Origin: Paralithodes platypus | Taxonomy: Eukaryota; Arthropoda; Malacostraca; Decapoda; Lithodidae | DNA length: 64,000 nucleotides | Assembly (NCBI GenBank): GCA_032716605.1 | Contig: CM064495.1 | Coordinates: 40,757,903 to 40,821,902 of the forward strand | Reading direction: 5' to 3' | Shown: positions 43,504-54,699 of the stretch, one piece after another | How the letters are laid out: every line of letters begins with the position of its first letter | Position numbering within the stretch: position 1 is the first letter of the stretch | Notes under the pieces: model-generated | The model's database searches: none | What the model saw: only the letters and a program-made list of their open reading frames with translations | Told to the model about the DNA's origin: nothing | Translations under genes and position numbers: made by a program

Positions 43504-44300
43504 AAGATTAAGAAGGAAGGGAAGGTGAGACAGCAGAGGCGTGATTAGCAAGGGGGAAAGGTGAGAAAAGAATGGTGTATAGTGTGGGTTGCAAGAAGGA
43601 AAGGAGGACAGAAGTGGGTTGTAAGAAGGGAAGGGGCCAGAAGTGGGTTGCAAGAAGGGAAGGGAGGACAAAAGGTGTGATTATCAGAGGGGAAGGTGTG
43701 AAAAGAATGGTGTGTTGTGTTGGGTTGCAAGATGGAAAGGTATGTTTTGTAGCTTGGAAGAAGGGAAGGGAGGACAGAAGTCGGTTGCAAGAAGGGACGG
43801 GAGGACAGACGAGGCGTGATCATCAGAGGGGAAGGTGAGAACAGAATGGTATGTAGTGTGGGTTGCAAGAAGGAAAGGTATGTTTTGTAGGTGGTAAGAA
43901 AGAAGGGTATGTTTTGTAGGTTGCAAGAAGGGAAGGGAGGACAGAAGAGCCATGATCATCAGGGGCGAAGGTGAGAAAAGAAGGGTATGTTGTTTAAGAT
44001 GTGTAGGAGAATAACAGTGTAGGAAAGACAGCCTAAATAGTAAGTGTGCAGGTGAATTAAGGATTGATGTAGAATGCTAGAGGATCGAGTGGGGATGGAA
44101 AAGTGGAATGTAAGTGGAATGTAAAATAAAAAGAAATGTGGTGTGGGATGAAAGAGGAATAGAGGTGGTGAAACATAACTGAAGAGGTAGTACAAAAGAT
44201 TGGATAGTAAAGAGGATAGTAGAGATAGTATGTGAGAGTCTATGATAGTATGTGAGGGAGAGGGGAAAGTGAAGGACGTGAAACAATATACAATCTCTCT
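43504..44300. repeat. Degenerate GGTTGCAAGAAGGGAAGG repeats
   Basis: Irregular modules GGTTGCAAGAAGG, GAGGACAGAAG, GTGAGAAAAGAATGGTGTG and CAGAGGGGAAGGTG recur from 43530 to about 43990, then give way to unassigned sequence. Low-complexity frames only. Confidence 0.75.
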
Positions 44301-44575
44301 CTCTCTCTTTCCACTTCGAGTATATGTGAATGGACAAAAGATGTAACTATTCCTTGTTGTGTTTGTATGTGTGTGTGTGTGTGTTTATCTACTCTTTCCT
44401 CATGTTGTATGAGTATCCCTAGTGTTGTGTTTTTGTGCTTTGGTAACTCTCCCCCTCTTCTCAAACCCCAGTGTATGTATGTGTGTGGGTGGGTGGGTGT
44501 GTATGTGGGTGTGTTACATGGTACTACAGCTGGTGAAACAGCGAACAAAAATGTGAAGCAGTAAAAGTCGTAGAG

Positions 44576-44606
<31 letters not shown>
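44301..44606. other. No gene; GT and GA runs
   Basis: GT run (44368-44384), GGGT-rich spot (44485-44510), GA run (44576-44608). Confidence 0.5.
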
Positions 44607-44610
<4 letters not shown>

Positions 44611-44672
44611 AATGTTGCCAGAATTTGTTTGATCATCGACTATAAAAGCTCTCGTGTGATACCGGCTTAAGA
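44607..44672. mobile_element. TATCACACGAG-family fragment D3
   Basis: AAAAGCTCTCGTGTGATACC followed by GGCTTAAG is the right terminus of the D family. The left part is lost next to a GA array. Confidence 0.75.
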
Positions 44673-45365
44673 GATAAAGGGGTGGACTATTGACTATTGA
44701 CGACTACTTTAAGGGAAGGGGGGGGGCTAAGGAGTGATGGGGGGGCAGATATATGTTGTGAGGAGGGGAAGGGAGGGGGGGGGGGAATGGTATGAGCTGC
44801 AGGAATTGAATTGGTGTTTGTTCCGTCGCGAGGGTGATAGGCATACTGATTGTTTTACTGGAGAGAGAGAGAGTGAGAGTGAGAGTGAGTCTATAGAGCC
44901 TCATATAACTTGTGCAATCCACTGAGAAGCGATCCCAGCAGATATATTGTTATTTGTTTCCTCCCCTGAGCCTCGCCTCACCTGTACCTCGTAATGTGGG
45001 AGTCTTCAATACAGTGACGATAACTGTGTGTGTGTTTGTGTGGCTGTGGGTTTGTGTGTGTGTGACTGTGGGTTTGTATTTACCTAATTGTAGTTTACAG
45101 GAGTTGAGCTAAGCTCGTGTTGTCCCGAGCGTGTGTGTGTGTGGGTGTGTGCCAGTGTTTGTTTGAGTGGAGAGAAATACATAAAATCTGTGTACGTGTG
45201 GATGTCTGTGTGTTTTTACTTTTATGTGCGTTTGCCTGTCTGTCTGTACGTGTGTGTCTTTGTTTGAACGGGGAGAATGAATGAATATATGTGTGTGTGT
45301 GTATTTACTGTGTGTGTGTGTGTGTTTACTTTTATGTGTGCTTGCCTGTCTCTGTACGTGTGGAC
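44673..45365. other. No gene; G-runs and GT-rich sequence
   Basis: G-rich (44710-44790), GA/GAGT (44864-44890), and GT-rich tracts. A TTTACTTTTATGTGnGnTTGCC segment occurs twice (45216 and 45328), marking a degenerate duplication. Confidence 0.5.
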
Positions 45366-45574
45366 CGATGTTCTGGACCCTTTACTCCCTCATGTAAGCC
45401 CCATTACTTTTGAGTTTTAAGACGTTTGCCCATGAACTTTGCGATTTTAAGAACTTTCGCCCCGTTTCCTTGTCCATCTCAAGACCTTTAGTGCTAATTA
45501 GGTGTCAGTTACTTTCCCAGGAGGAACCGGCCTTCGGTCGGTAAAAGCTTCCCGAAAAATTTATAATTACTTCT
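45366..45574 (-). mobile_element. TTAA-group fragment, copy 20
   Basis: GTTCTGGACCCTTTACTCCC, subrepeats, GGTGTC and CCGGCC-TTC-GGTCGG hairpin with a G-T wobble. The mirror repeat is deleted and the right end is lost. Confidence 0.78.
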
Positions 45575-45683
45575 ATAAGGGTTTATTTTTTTTATTTTTT
45601 TTATTTTTTAGCTTCACAGGAGAATACTTCTATAAGGGTTTATTTTTTTTATTTTTTTTATTTTTTAGCTTCACAGGAGAATA
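45569..45683. repeat. 57-bp tandem duplication
   Basis: Two adjacent copies starting ACTTCTATAAGGGTTTATTT and ending TTCACAGGAGAATA. Confidence 0.9.
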
Positions 45684-45895
45684 ATGAGCAAATGTAATCA
45701 TAAAATATGTAAGTATAAAAGGTAAGTATTATAAGCAACTAACTAAAAAATAAATCAATAATTATCTTATTATTCTAACACTTTTATATAATATGCACTC
45801 TTTGCATGTTCTGATCACTAGTCTGTTATATTATTGCATTTCATACACACACATACATACAGCATAGAGAGCGAGACTGTCTGTGTGAGTGAGAG

Positions 45896-45963
<68 letters not shown>

Positions 45964-46290
45964 AATTAATCCTTTTCTCATTTGTCTTCATCATCCTCAC
46001 CGTATTCCGGCACCTCCCACATTCGCCTCTCACTCTTGCATTTATTCTGTATATATTCTTTAATAACTCACACTTTCTACTATTTCTGGTCTTCACATTG
46101 CGTTTATTGTAAGTCTCATTTCCGACACTCAATCTACTCATTCTTGTTCACTTGATATCATTGATAGTGGAAGCGATATGAGTGTTGTGAGGTGCGTGAG
46201 AGTTTACGTAGTTACGTGTGAGTGAATTTACGTGTGAGTAAAGTAAGTGGTGTGTCGTTGTGCTGTGTTGTGAGGTCGTTGGTGTGCGTG
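45684..46290. other. No gene; (AC)n array
   Basis: AC array at 45898-45961; the remaining sequence is AT-rich and unassigned. Confidence 0.5.
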
Positions 46291-46341
46291 GTGTGTGTGT
46301 GTGTGTGTATGCGTGCGTGTGTATGTGTGTGTGTGTGTGTG
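46291..46341. repeat. (GT)n, 5' flank of LINE copy 3
   Basis: GT array with GC/AT interruptions immediately before the LINE. GT resumes after it (46972-47009). Confidence 0.92.
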
Positions 46342-46356
46342 CACAGAACAAACACA

Positions 46357-46970
46357 GAACAAACCATACGAAGAGCGTCTTAGAGAATTAAATATATTTC
46401 CTTTAACCCAGCGCAGATTAAGAGGTGACTTAATTCAAGCGTTTCAAAATATCACAAGGACATCGACAATATGGAACTGTAGGTAAGTACTTCACTATCG
46501 ATCCAATCTAATTGCACGCGGGAAGGACGCGGGGAGGGAAAACGGTTGCCAAAATTATTGGTTAAATCTTTTAACTCACACGAATCTAAGAATTTCTTCT
46601 TCAATCGAGTTGTCAACTTGTGGAATGGCCCCTTCCCCGAGACCGTTATAGACTGCAGCACCGTTGATCATTTAAAAATTCCGCTTCAAGATCGCTAGAC
46701 AAATATCAGCATTCAAACCCGCGGAACTGACTGCGTTTGTAACATGGATAACTTTATTTTATCCTCCCCTCAGTTACTAACACATATGTCCCCTACTAAC
46801 TTCCTAGTTCCTGCCACGGACATTAGTTCCAGGGCAGTAGTTCCCTTTCCAATGTTCCCTTACCCACTCTAAACCACTGTTTGGACACTTGATCCTCAGT
46901 GTTTTGGAGGACAAGCAGCCTAGAAGGGTCACTAGAACTGTTGTTGCTTGATTTCCTTTGTACTCCTTTG
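46357..46970 (+). pseudogene. CR1/L2-like LINE, copy 3 (3' fragment, heavily damaged)
   Basis: Matches the last 130 or so codons of ORF2 plus the 3' UTR of copies 1 and 2 (KPYEERLREL, LTQRRLRGDLIQ, then NLWNG). It carries about a dozen single-base gains and losses and a roughly 15-base insertion near 46520, so the frame is lost many times within 400 bases. The UTR form (ACGGACATTAGTTCCAGGG) groups it with copy 2. The lesions are nearly all short indels rather than substitutions, which is odd for simple age. Confidence 0.9.
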
Positions 46971-47123
46971 TGTAGGTGTGTGTGTGTAGGTGTGTGTGTG
47001 TGTGTGTGTACCCTCTGCTTCTCTGTAATATTCTTTAGTGTCGACCAACTGCGTCATTACATTTCATTTAATTAAACTTGTCAATGTTCTTATGGATGAA
47101 TAAATTATGATATGATATTAGAT

Positions 47124-47181
<58 letters not shown>

Positions 47182-47275
47182 TCGCTCTCTCTTTTCAGTT
47201 GATGTAACTCCTCTATTATTTTCCTATGTAAGTGATGGACCGCAAAAGTCAAATATGCCTGTGACTAATATATCT

Positions 47276-47328
<53 letters not shown>

Positions 47329-47590
47329 CATTCAATTATCATAAATGTCGACTAACCAATCTATCTATCTATCCATGTATCTATTTATCTATCTAGCTAT
47401 CTGTGTATCTATCCTAAACTGAACAGTAAATAAGCTGTCCCTGTTATTGGAAGAGTAGTGTGGTGTGTTAATTATTCCTTCTTGTTCCCCCTGTGTATTG
47501 TGTATTCAGGTTCTCAATATCTCTCCTTGTCATTACTGGTTCATTATCCTTGATGCTTCTCTCCAGGATACCCTCTTTAATATTGTCATC
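46971..47590. other. Simple repeats and unassigned DNA
   Basis: GT (46972-47009), CT (47127-47177), TA (47279-47320) and GATA/TATC (47358-47412) arrays. A J-LINE 3'-end relic (TATGTAAGTGATGGACCGCAAAAG) is at about 47222-47270. No gene. Confidence 0.6.
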
Positions 47591-47594
47591 GTAA

Positions 47595-47612
47595 TCATTA
47601 TAATTATTATTG

Positions 47613-47680
<68 letters not shown>

Positions 47681-47688
47681 ATTATAGA
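47595..47688. repeat. (ATT)n array
   Basis: ATT array, nearly perfect from 47617. Confidence 0.96.
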
Positions 47689-47699
47689 GTTCCAGAGAC

Positions 47700-47828
47700 C
47701 CGCTTAAAATAATGCCCCCAAGAGATATATTTGTGCATTTTTCTACCGAAAAATGCCTCGGCCGACGGGCAGTTCCTCCTAAATTGCAGGCTTGCTATCG
47801 CTGGCCAAGAAGGAATCTACACCTAAAT
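47700..47828 (+). mobile_element. TTAA-group fragment, copy 21
   Basis: Contains hairpin 1 in the altered form GCATTTTTC-TACC-GAAAAATGC (an outer A-T pair replaced by G-C on both sides), a damaged GC hairpin and a mirror repeat with substitutions. It breaks off at CACCTAAATGG, where copy 22 begins. Confidence 0.8.
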
Positions 47829-48181
47829 GGTTCACTTTTTGGTCGATATTTTCATTTATTTATTAGTTTTCTAGTTTCCTCCCTAGACCTCCATCAAGCT
47901 TAGAAAAACAAAAACAAAACTTCAAGATAAATATGTACTTTTTTCAGTAGAAAAAATGGTCCGGCCCAAGGCCGGTTCTTCCTAAAAGTACAGGCTTGCT
48001 ATCGCTCGCCAGGAAAAAATCGACACCTAAATGGCACGAAAGGTCCTAATATTGACAAAGAAAAGGGGTGAAAGGTCTTAGCATCGCCGAACTACTAGCC
48101 CGAACGTCTTAGAATCTAAAAACCAATGGGACTAAACACGAGGGAGAAGGGGGCCACCAAAACCGGCCCGTCTCCCCTTAA
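47829..48181 (+). mobile_element. TTAA-B element, copy 22
   Basis: Starts without TTAAGGGG at TTCACTTTTTGGTCGAT, continues through CCTCCCTAGACCTCCATCAA, hairpins and subrepeats, and ends CGTCTCCCCTTAA. Its missing left end is fused to copy 21 at the word ATGG, which both elements contain. Confidence 0.87.
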
Positions 48182-48219
48182 ATCCTTGTTAATTCTTACT
48201 CTCCGCCATATATTCGTCT

Positions 48220-48603
48220 TCATCATCATCATCATCATCATGTGGCCGTAATAAGAAAGGATTTGTTGGGTCTCTCTTGCAACAGAATCCCCCTCTCATT
48301 TACCCCCATTCATCACCATTATCTTCTTCTTCGTCTTTCTTCTTCGTCTTCTTCTTCTTCTTCTTCTACTTTTTTCTTCTTCTTCTTTTCTTTTTCTTTA
48401 TGTCTTTTGTGTCTTCTTTTTTTCGGGTTTATTTTTTATTTCTTATTTTTCTTCCTTCTTTCTTCTTTCTTCTTCTTCTTCTTCTTTCTTCCTTCTTCCT
48501 TCTTTCTTCTTCGTCTTCGTCTTCGTCTTCTTCTTCTTCTTCCTTCTTTCTTCTTCGTCTTCGTCTTCGTCTTCGTCTTCGTCTTCTTCTTCTTCCTCTT
48601 CCT
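48220..48603. repeat. (CAT)n and (CTT)n/(CGT)n tract
   Basis: CAT run (48221-48241) and a long CTT tract with interspersed TCG triplets (48320-48603). Poly-Ser, Phe and Lys/Arg frames are artefacts. Confidence 0.93.
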
Positions 48604-48722
48604 CGCCAGCCTCGTAGTACAGTATATATATATGATGATGGTGGACATGTTAAAAAGGTCGTGTGAATATTATGATTGATGGATGGATGGATGGAAGAAT
48701 TGATGAACGTGCGAATGACTGA

Positions 48723-48936
48723 TTAACCCCCTGAGGATTGTGACGCAATTGGACAGTTTATTCTGGCTATCACTAGACGATTCTATGAAGAGTAGGAAGG
48801 GTGTGTGGAAGCCAGAGGGTTGAATGGACCAGTCTTTACCCCTTTAATTCGCACAAATCCTTCCTAAGCTGTAGAAAATCGTCTACTCATAACCAAAATT
48901 TAATGTCACAGCGCGTCATAATCCTCCAGGTGTTAA
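48723..48936. mobile_element. CCC-family element G3
   Basis: TTAACCCCCTGAGGATTGTG to TAATCCTCCAGGTGTTAA with inverted termini. Internal CTATCACTAGACGATTCTAT and AAATCGTCTACTCATAACC match G1. Complete at 214 bp. Confidence 0.85.
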
Positions 48937-48944
48937 AATGGATG

Positions 48945-49105
48945 AATAAATGAATGAAATGGATGAATAAATGAATGAAATGGATGAATAAATGAATGAA
49001 ATGGATGAATAAATGAATGAAATGGATGAATAAATGAATGAAATGGGTGAATAAATGAATTAAATGGATGAATAAATGAATGAAATGGATGAATAAATGA
49101 ATGAA
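48945..49105. repeat. 21-bp minisatellite
   Basis: Seven to eight units of AATGGATGAATAAATGAATG plus one base, followed by related AAATGAATA sequence to 49165. Confidence 0.95.
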
Positions 49106-49221
49106 TAGATAAACCGATGAGAGGAAGATGAAACGAAGAGTAAATAAATGAATAAATTAATAAATAGATGAACTATTAGCTGGTTGAATAGACGCCCCTC
49201 CCTTAAACCCCTCTCACCCCC

Positions 49222-49257
<36 letters not shown>

Positions 49258-49294
49258 CCCTATCCGCACCCCTCTCACCCCCTCCCCTAACTCT

Positions 49295-49340
<46 letters not shown>

Positions 49341-49985
49341 CAGCGATGCTATTATGCCACAATCTCCTGTCTCAATTCGGGTGAAAACTTGCCTGGATGA
49401 GGGGCTAAAAAAGGCGAATTTCCCTGGGGGGCGACGCTGGCAATGGGGTGTGGAAGTGGGGGAGGTGGGGATGGGGAGAAGGTGGGGGAGGAGATGAGGT
49501 TAGAGGGTACGGAAGAGGGTAGGGGTGGAGGTGGGGGCGATGCTGGCAATGGGGTGTGTAGTGGGGCGTGGAAGTGGGGGTGGGGGAGGGGCGGGGCTGC
49601 AGGAATAGAGGAGATGAATAGAGGAGATGAGGTTAGAGGGTGGGGGATTAGGGGTGGTGGAGGTGAGGTTAGAGGGTACAGAAGAGGGTAGGGATGGGGG
49701 TGGTGGAGAGGAGGTTAGATGGTACTGAAATGTGAAGGAATGGTGGGGGAAGAGTAGGGGAGATGAGCTTAGTAGTGGGTAGGAATAGGGGTGGGGGAGT
49801 AAGGGGTGGAAGTGGGTGGAGATGGGGGAGTAGGGGTGGTGGAGATGAGGTTTAGAGGGTACAGAAGTGGATGGGGGAGTAGGGGTGGTGATGAGGTTGG
49901 AGGGTACGGAAGTGGGTGGGGATGGGGGTGAGGGAGTAGGGATGGTGGAGAGGAGGTTAGAGGATACAGAAGTGGGTAGGGATTG
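49106..49985. repeat. (CT)n arrays and GGGG/GGT minisatellite
   Basis: CT arrays (49225-49254, 49297-49337), then G-rich irregular repeats with GATGAGGTTAGAGGGTA and GGGGGAGTAGGGG (49440-49985). No gene. Confidence 0.85.
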
Positions 49986-50140
49986 AGATGGCGTCTCTTC
50001 CGTGGATTGACCTCTCTATTGCCAACCTAGAGGTTGGCAGACTGGGAGCCAAAGCGTCATATTTTTTCTTTGCCCCTCAACTTTCTCTTTATAATTGTTC
50101 AGGGGCACAGGGCCCTGGGTGGGGCTTTGGTGTCCTGGAT
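49986..50140. repeat. Dispersed repeat K, copy 2
   Basis: Partner of 22310-22500, about 90% alike by eye, interrupted on the right by a TA array (50140-50262) that contains TATACTGTATATA and TATACAATATA palindromes. Confidence 0.75.
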
Positions 50141-50152
50141 ATATATATACTG

Positions 50153-50183
<31 letters not shown>

Positions 50184-50310
50184 TGTATATATATACAATA
50201 TATATATTATATATATACAATATATATATTATATATTAAACATATTATATATATATATATTAATAAGGTATCTTTTAATCATTTCAACATATCAATCACC
50301 AACATCATGA

Positions 50311-50363
50311 GACTGTAATGATGATGATGGTGAGGTGGTGGAGCAGGAGGTGGTGGTGGAGAA
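50311..50363. repeat. GGT/GGA repeat, 3' flank of LINE copy 4
   Basis: GATGATGATGG, then GGAGGTGGTGGTGGAG, reaching the LINE tail. Similar GGA/GGT repeats resume on the other side at 52839. Confidence 0.85.
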
Positions 50364-52838
50364 GGAGTACAAAGGAGTACAAAGGAAATCAAGCAACAAC
50401 AGATCTAGTGACCCTTCTAGGTTGCTTGTCCTCCAAAACACTGAGGATCAAGTGTCCAAACAGTGGTTTAGAGTGGGTAAGGGAACATTGGAAAGGGAAC
50501 TACTGCCCTGCCACTAACATGGCAGGACTAGGAAGTTAGTAGGGGACAGATGGGTTAGTAACTGAGGGGAGGATAAAGTTATTCATTTACAAACGCAGTC
50601 AGTCGCGGGTTTGATGCGAGATATTTGTCTAGGCGGAATTTAAATGAATCAACGGTGCTGCAGTCTATAACGTCTCTGGGGAAGCCCATTCCACAAGTTG
50701 ACAACTCGATTGAAGAAGAAATTCTTAGATTCGTGCGAGTTAAAAGATTTACCAATAATTTTGCAACCGTTTCCCCGCGTGTAATTAGATTGGTCGATAG
50801 TGAAGTACTTACTACAGTTCATATTGACCGATGCCTTTGATGATTTTGAACACTTGAATTAAGTCGCCTCTTAATCTGCGCTGGGTTAAAGGAAATAGAT
50901 TTAATTCTCTAAGACGCTCTTCGTATGGTTTGTTCTTTAGGCTAGGTATCATTTTGGTAACTCTACGTTGAACTCGTTCTAGCTTGTTTATATCTTTTTG
51001 GTAATAAGGGCACCAGGATTGAACGCAGTATTCCAGAAGAGGGCGGACTAAAGGAATTGTAAAGGGTTAGGATAACTTCTTTGGATTTATGCTCAAATGA
51101 CCTGCCTATAAAGCCAATTATTTTGTTTGCCTTCTTAACAACTTCTGAACATTGTTGACTCGGTTTTAGGTTACTCGATATTGTTACTCCCAGATCAGTT
51201 TCTCTGTTTACATTCTTAAGCGGAGTGCCATTCATCGAATAGTTTGCTTTATCATTTAGGTATCCGACATGTAGTACTTTACATTTATCCGCATTGAAAC
51301 TCATTTGCCAAATTTGGGCCCAACATGACAATTTATCTAGATTGTGTTGCATATCGTCAACTTGTTCTTTTGAGAGTACGCTATTTGCAATTTTTGTATC
51401 GTCAGCAAATTTTGAGATTGTGCAGGTGAGACCCTCATCTATGTCGTTGATGTAAATTAGAAAGAGAATTGGTCCTAGTACCGATCCCTGGGGTACCCCG
51501 CTACTTACATTGGTCCATTTAGATGCCTTACCGTTTATGACTACCCTTTGCTTTCTGTTGCTGAGCCAATTTTCTATCCATTTCAACACACCGTCTTGTA
51601 TTCCATGCGCTTTTAGTTTTAGCAGTAAACGTTTGTGGGGAACTTTGTCAAAGGCCTTTTGAAAATCAAGGTATATAATATCTACAGCTTTACTCTCATC
51701 GTAGAGGTTGAGGATATCGTGGAAGAAGTCTAAGAGGTTTGTTAAACAGGAACGTTTTTTACGAAAGCCGTGTTGAGTATCTTTAAGTATGTTATTTTCC
51801 TCCAAGTGATTTACGAGTCTGTCTCGTATGACCGTTTCTAGCATTTTACATACAACTGAGGTTAAGCTAATTGGACGATAGTTACTGGGTAGGGATTTGC
51901 TGCCTTTTTTGAATATCGGTGTTACGTTGGCTAGCTTCCACTGATCAGGCATAGTTCCAGACTGCAAGGATTTATTGAATAGTAATGTAAGTGGTTTGGA
52001 GAGCTCATTCTTAGCTTCCTTTAGAACTCTAGGCGAGATTGTATCAGGTCCAGGCGTTTTATTTACCTTGAGTTTATCTAAACAATTCAATACGACTCTC
52101 TCTGTAACGGTGATATTGCTTAGAACATCTGAAGTATCAATCTGAATCGGCGATGGTGTAGGGATATCACTGAGGTCTTCTGTTGTAAAAACTGATGCAA
52201 AGAAGATATTGAGGGCATTACTCATTTGTACTTCGTCTTTGGTGTATTCTCCTTTTTCATCGACTAACGGTCCAACAGTTGAAGTAACTACTTTTTTCTT
52301 TCTGATATAACTATAGAATTCTTTCGGGTTTGTTTTACTTTGATTCGCAATATGTAACTCTAAGGTCTTTTTACTTTGCTTAATTAACTTTTTGGCTTTG
52401 CGTCGTAGCTCTACAAATTTCACCCGTTCTTCGTCATTTTGTGAGGATTTTAATCTATCATTAGCAAATTTTTTAGCAAGCAGGCAGTTTGAAATATCTT
52501 TATTCCACCATTTGGGCTTATTATTATGGCCTGGACGCCGTATTTTCGATGGTATGCAGTCTTGCACTGCTTTTAGGTAAGTGGTTTCGAATAACTTCCA
52601 AGATGTATTTATGTCGTTATTGTTAATTAAAAAGCTCCAGTCAGTTTCTTTAAACATAGCTCTAAGTTTATGGAAGTTTGCTTTCTTGAAATTAGGGACT
52701 TTTTCGATGCTACTATTTGGTTCGTTACTAGTAAACTTTAAAGTGAAAGTTATCGTACGATGGTCGCTGTTACTGAATTCATCACCAACATTCAAATTCT
52801 CTATCAATTCTTCTTTTGTTGCAAGTACAACGTCAAGA
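50364..52838 (-). mobile_element. CR1/L2-like LINE, copy 4 (5'-truncated)
   Basis: Minus-strand copy from within the endonuclease (ACGTCAAG junction at 52838) to the tail CCTTTGTACTCCTTTGTACTCC. It is flanked on both sides by GGA/GGT-type repeat. The 3' UTR form is shared with copy 1 (TTAGTGGCAGGGCAG). Confidence 0.95.
50579..52838 (-). pseudogene. LINE ORF2 (endonuclease end plus RT), two frameshifts
   Basis: The frame opens in the last part of the endonuclease (SDHR, where copy 2 has SDHH). It runs through the RT blocks NYRPISLTS, DFQKAFDKVPH, GVPQGSVLGP and FADD (51398-51409). An extra A in the run at 51050-51052 ends the long frame at 50963. A second extra base near 50827 breaks the remainder, whose correct stop would lie at 50579-50581. 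The N-terminal endonuclease and ORF1 are absent. The rest is very close to copy 1 in sequence. Confidence 0.93.
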
Positions 52839-53180
52839 GGAGGAGGAGGAGGAAGTTAAATAGAAGGAAGAGTGAATGGAAGTGGAAGATAAGGAGGTGG
52901 ATTTGGTGGAGGAGCAAGTGGTGGGGGAAGATGTGGAGTTAGTGGAGGAAGGGACAGTGGAGGGAAGAGGAGGAGGAGGTGGAGAAGGAGGAGGAGGAAG
53001 AGGTAGTGGTGGAGGGGGGGGGAGGAGGAGGAGGTAGTGGTGGAGGAGGAGGAGGTAGAGGTGGAGGAGGTGGAGAAGAAGGAGGGGGAGGAGGAGGTAG
53101 TGGTGGAGGATGAGTAGGATAATGATGATACTAATTATAATAATAATAATAATAATGTTGTTGATGATGATGATTTAATA
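52839..53180. repeat. GGA/GGT repeat, AAT and GAT runs
   Basis: Purine-rich GGA/GGTGGT tract (52839-53112), then short AAT (53135-53155) and GAT (53163-53174) runs. No gene. Confidence 0.88.
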
Positions 53181-53199
53181 ATGAAGATCAGAAAGATGA

Positions 53200-54462
53200 G
53201 AAGGCGAATATAATAACGATGGTGACAATGGCTATGGTGATGCCAGTACCTGTGATGGTGATAATGGCTATGGTGATGCCAGTACCTGTGATGGTGATAA
53301 TGGCTATGGTGATGCCAGTACCTGTGATGGTGATAATGGCTATGGTGATGCCAGTACCTGTGATGGTGATAATGGCTATGGTGATGCCAGTACCTGTGAT
53401 GGTGACAATGGCTATGGTGATGCCAGTACCTGTGATGGTGATAATGGCTATGGTGATGCCAGTACCTGTGATGGTGATAATGGCTATGGTGATGCCAGTA
53501 CCTGTGATGGTGACAATGGCTATGGTGATGCCAGTACCTGTGATGGTGATAATGATGGTGATGCCAGTACCTGTGATGGTGATAATGGCTATGGTGATGC
53601 CAGTACCTGTGATGGTGATAATGGCTATGGTGATGCCAGTACCTGTGATGGTGACAATGGCTATGGTGATGCCAGTACCTGTGATGGTGATAATGGCTAT
53701 GGTGATGCCAGTACCTGTGATGGTGACAATGGCTATGGTGATGCCAGTACCTGTGATGGTGATAATGGCTATGGTGATGCCAGTACCTGTGATGGTGACA
53801 ATGGCTATGGTGATGCCAGTACCTGTGATGGTGATAATGGCTATGGTGATGCCAGTACCTGTGATGGTGATAATGGCTATGGTGATGCCAGTACCTGTGA
53901 TGGTGACAATGGCTATGGTGATGCCAGTACCTGTGATGGTGATAATGGCTATGGTGATGCCAGTACCTGTGATGGTGACAATGGCTATGGTGATGCCAGT
54001 ACCTGTAATGGTGACAATGGCTATGGTGATGCCAGTACCTGTGATGGTGATAATGGCTATGGTGATGCCAGTACCTGTGATGGTGACAATGGCTATGGTG
54101 ATGCCAGTACCTGTGATGGTGACAATGGCTATGGTGATGCCAGTACCTGTGATGGTGACAATGGCTATGGTGATGCCAGTACCTGTGATGGTGACAATGG
54201 CTATGGTGATGCCAGTACCTGTAATGGTGACAATGGCTATGGTGATGCCAGTACCTGTGATGGTGATAATGGCTATGGTGATGCCAGTACCTGTGATGGT
54301 GATAATGGCTATGGTGATGCCAGTACCTGTGATGGTGACAATGGCTATGGTGATGCCAGTACCTGTGATGGTGACAATGGCTATGGTGATGCCAGTACCT
54401 GTGATGGTGATAATGGCTATGGTGATGCCAGTACCTGTGATGGTGATAATGATGAATAAGAA
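53200..54462 (+). repeat. 36-bp (12-codon) minisatellite, about 34 copies
   Basis: Units of GATGGTGAYAATGGCTATGG plus TGATGCCAGTACCTGT. Two plus frames and one minus frame stay open for the whole array. One plus frame (53200-54462) reads DGDNGYGDASTC per unit and has no ATG. Another starts with ATG at 53219 and reads MVTMAMVMPVPV. The main C/T variant is silent only in the first. One unit lacks six bases (GGCTAT), keeping frame. Coding status is unproven. Confidence 0.95.
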
Positions 54463-54484
54463 ACTCAAGAACGATAATAACTAT

Positions 54485-54690
54485 AATACCCTTTTAAGAT
54501 CTGATTACGCATTGCTTTTGTGGTTTCGGGCTATTATTAGACGCTTTTCATTCATATTAGGAAGGGTATATGGAACTCAGAGGGTTATTTGAGATAGTCG
54601 TTACCTATATAATTCCCACAAATACTTCCTAAACTGTCTAAAAATCGTCTAATGATAGCCAAAATAAACTGTCAAAATGCGTCTGTATAC
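54485..54690. mobile_element. CCC-family element G4, worn
   Basis: ACCCTTTTAAGATCTGATTACG, CTATTATTAGACGC, CACAAATACTTCCTAAACTG, TCGTCTAATGATAGCC, with ends AATAC/ATAC instead of TTAA. Matches G1 through most of its length. Confidence 0.75.
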
Positions 54691-54699
54691 TAGGATGCA

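Noticed and set aside
43224..43511. MKTNYRVEGE repeat protein
   Set aside because: Frame is open only because the unit is 30 bp; the minus strand is equally open, and no promoter or domain is visible.
53219..54592. 457-codon plus frame and 426-codon minus frame as protein genes
   Set aside because: Both arise from a stop-free 36-bp tandem repeat. The MVTMAMVMPVPV and TITGTGITIAI repeats have no recognisable domain. The C/T variant is replacement in both frames.
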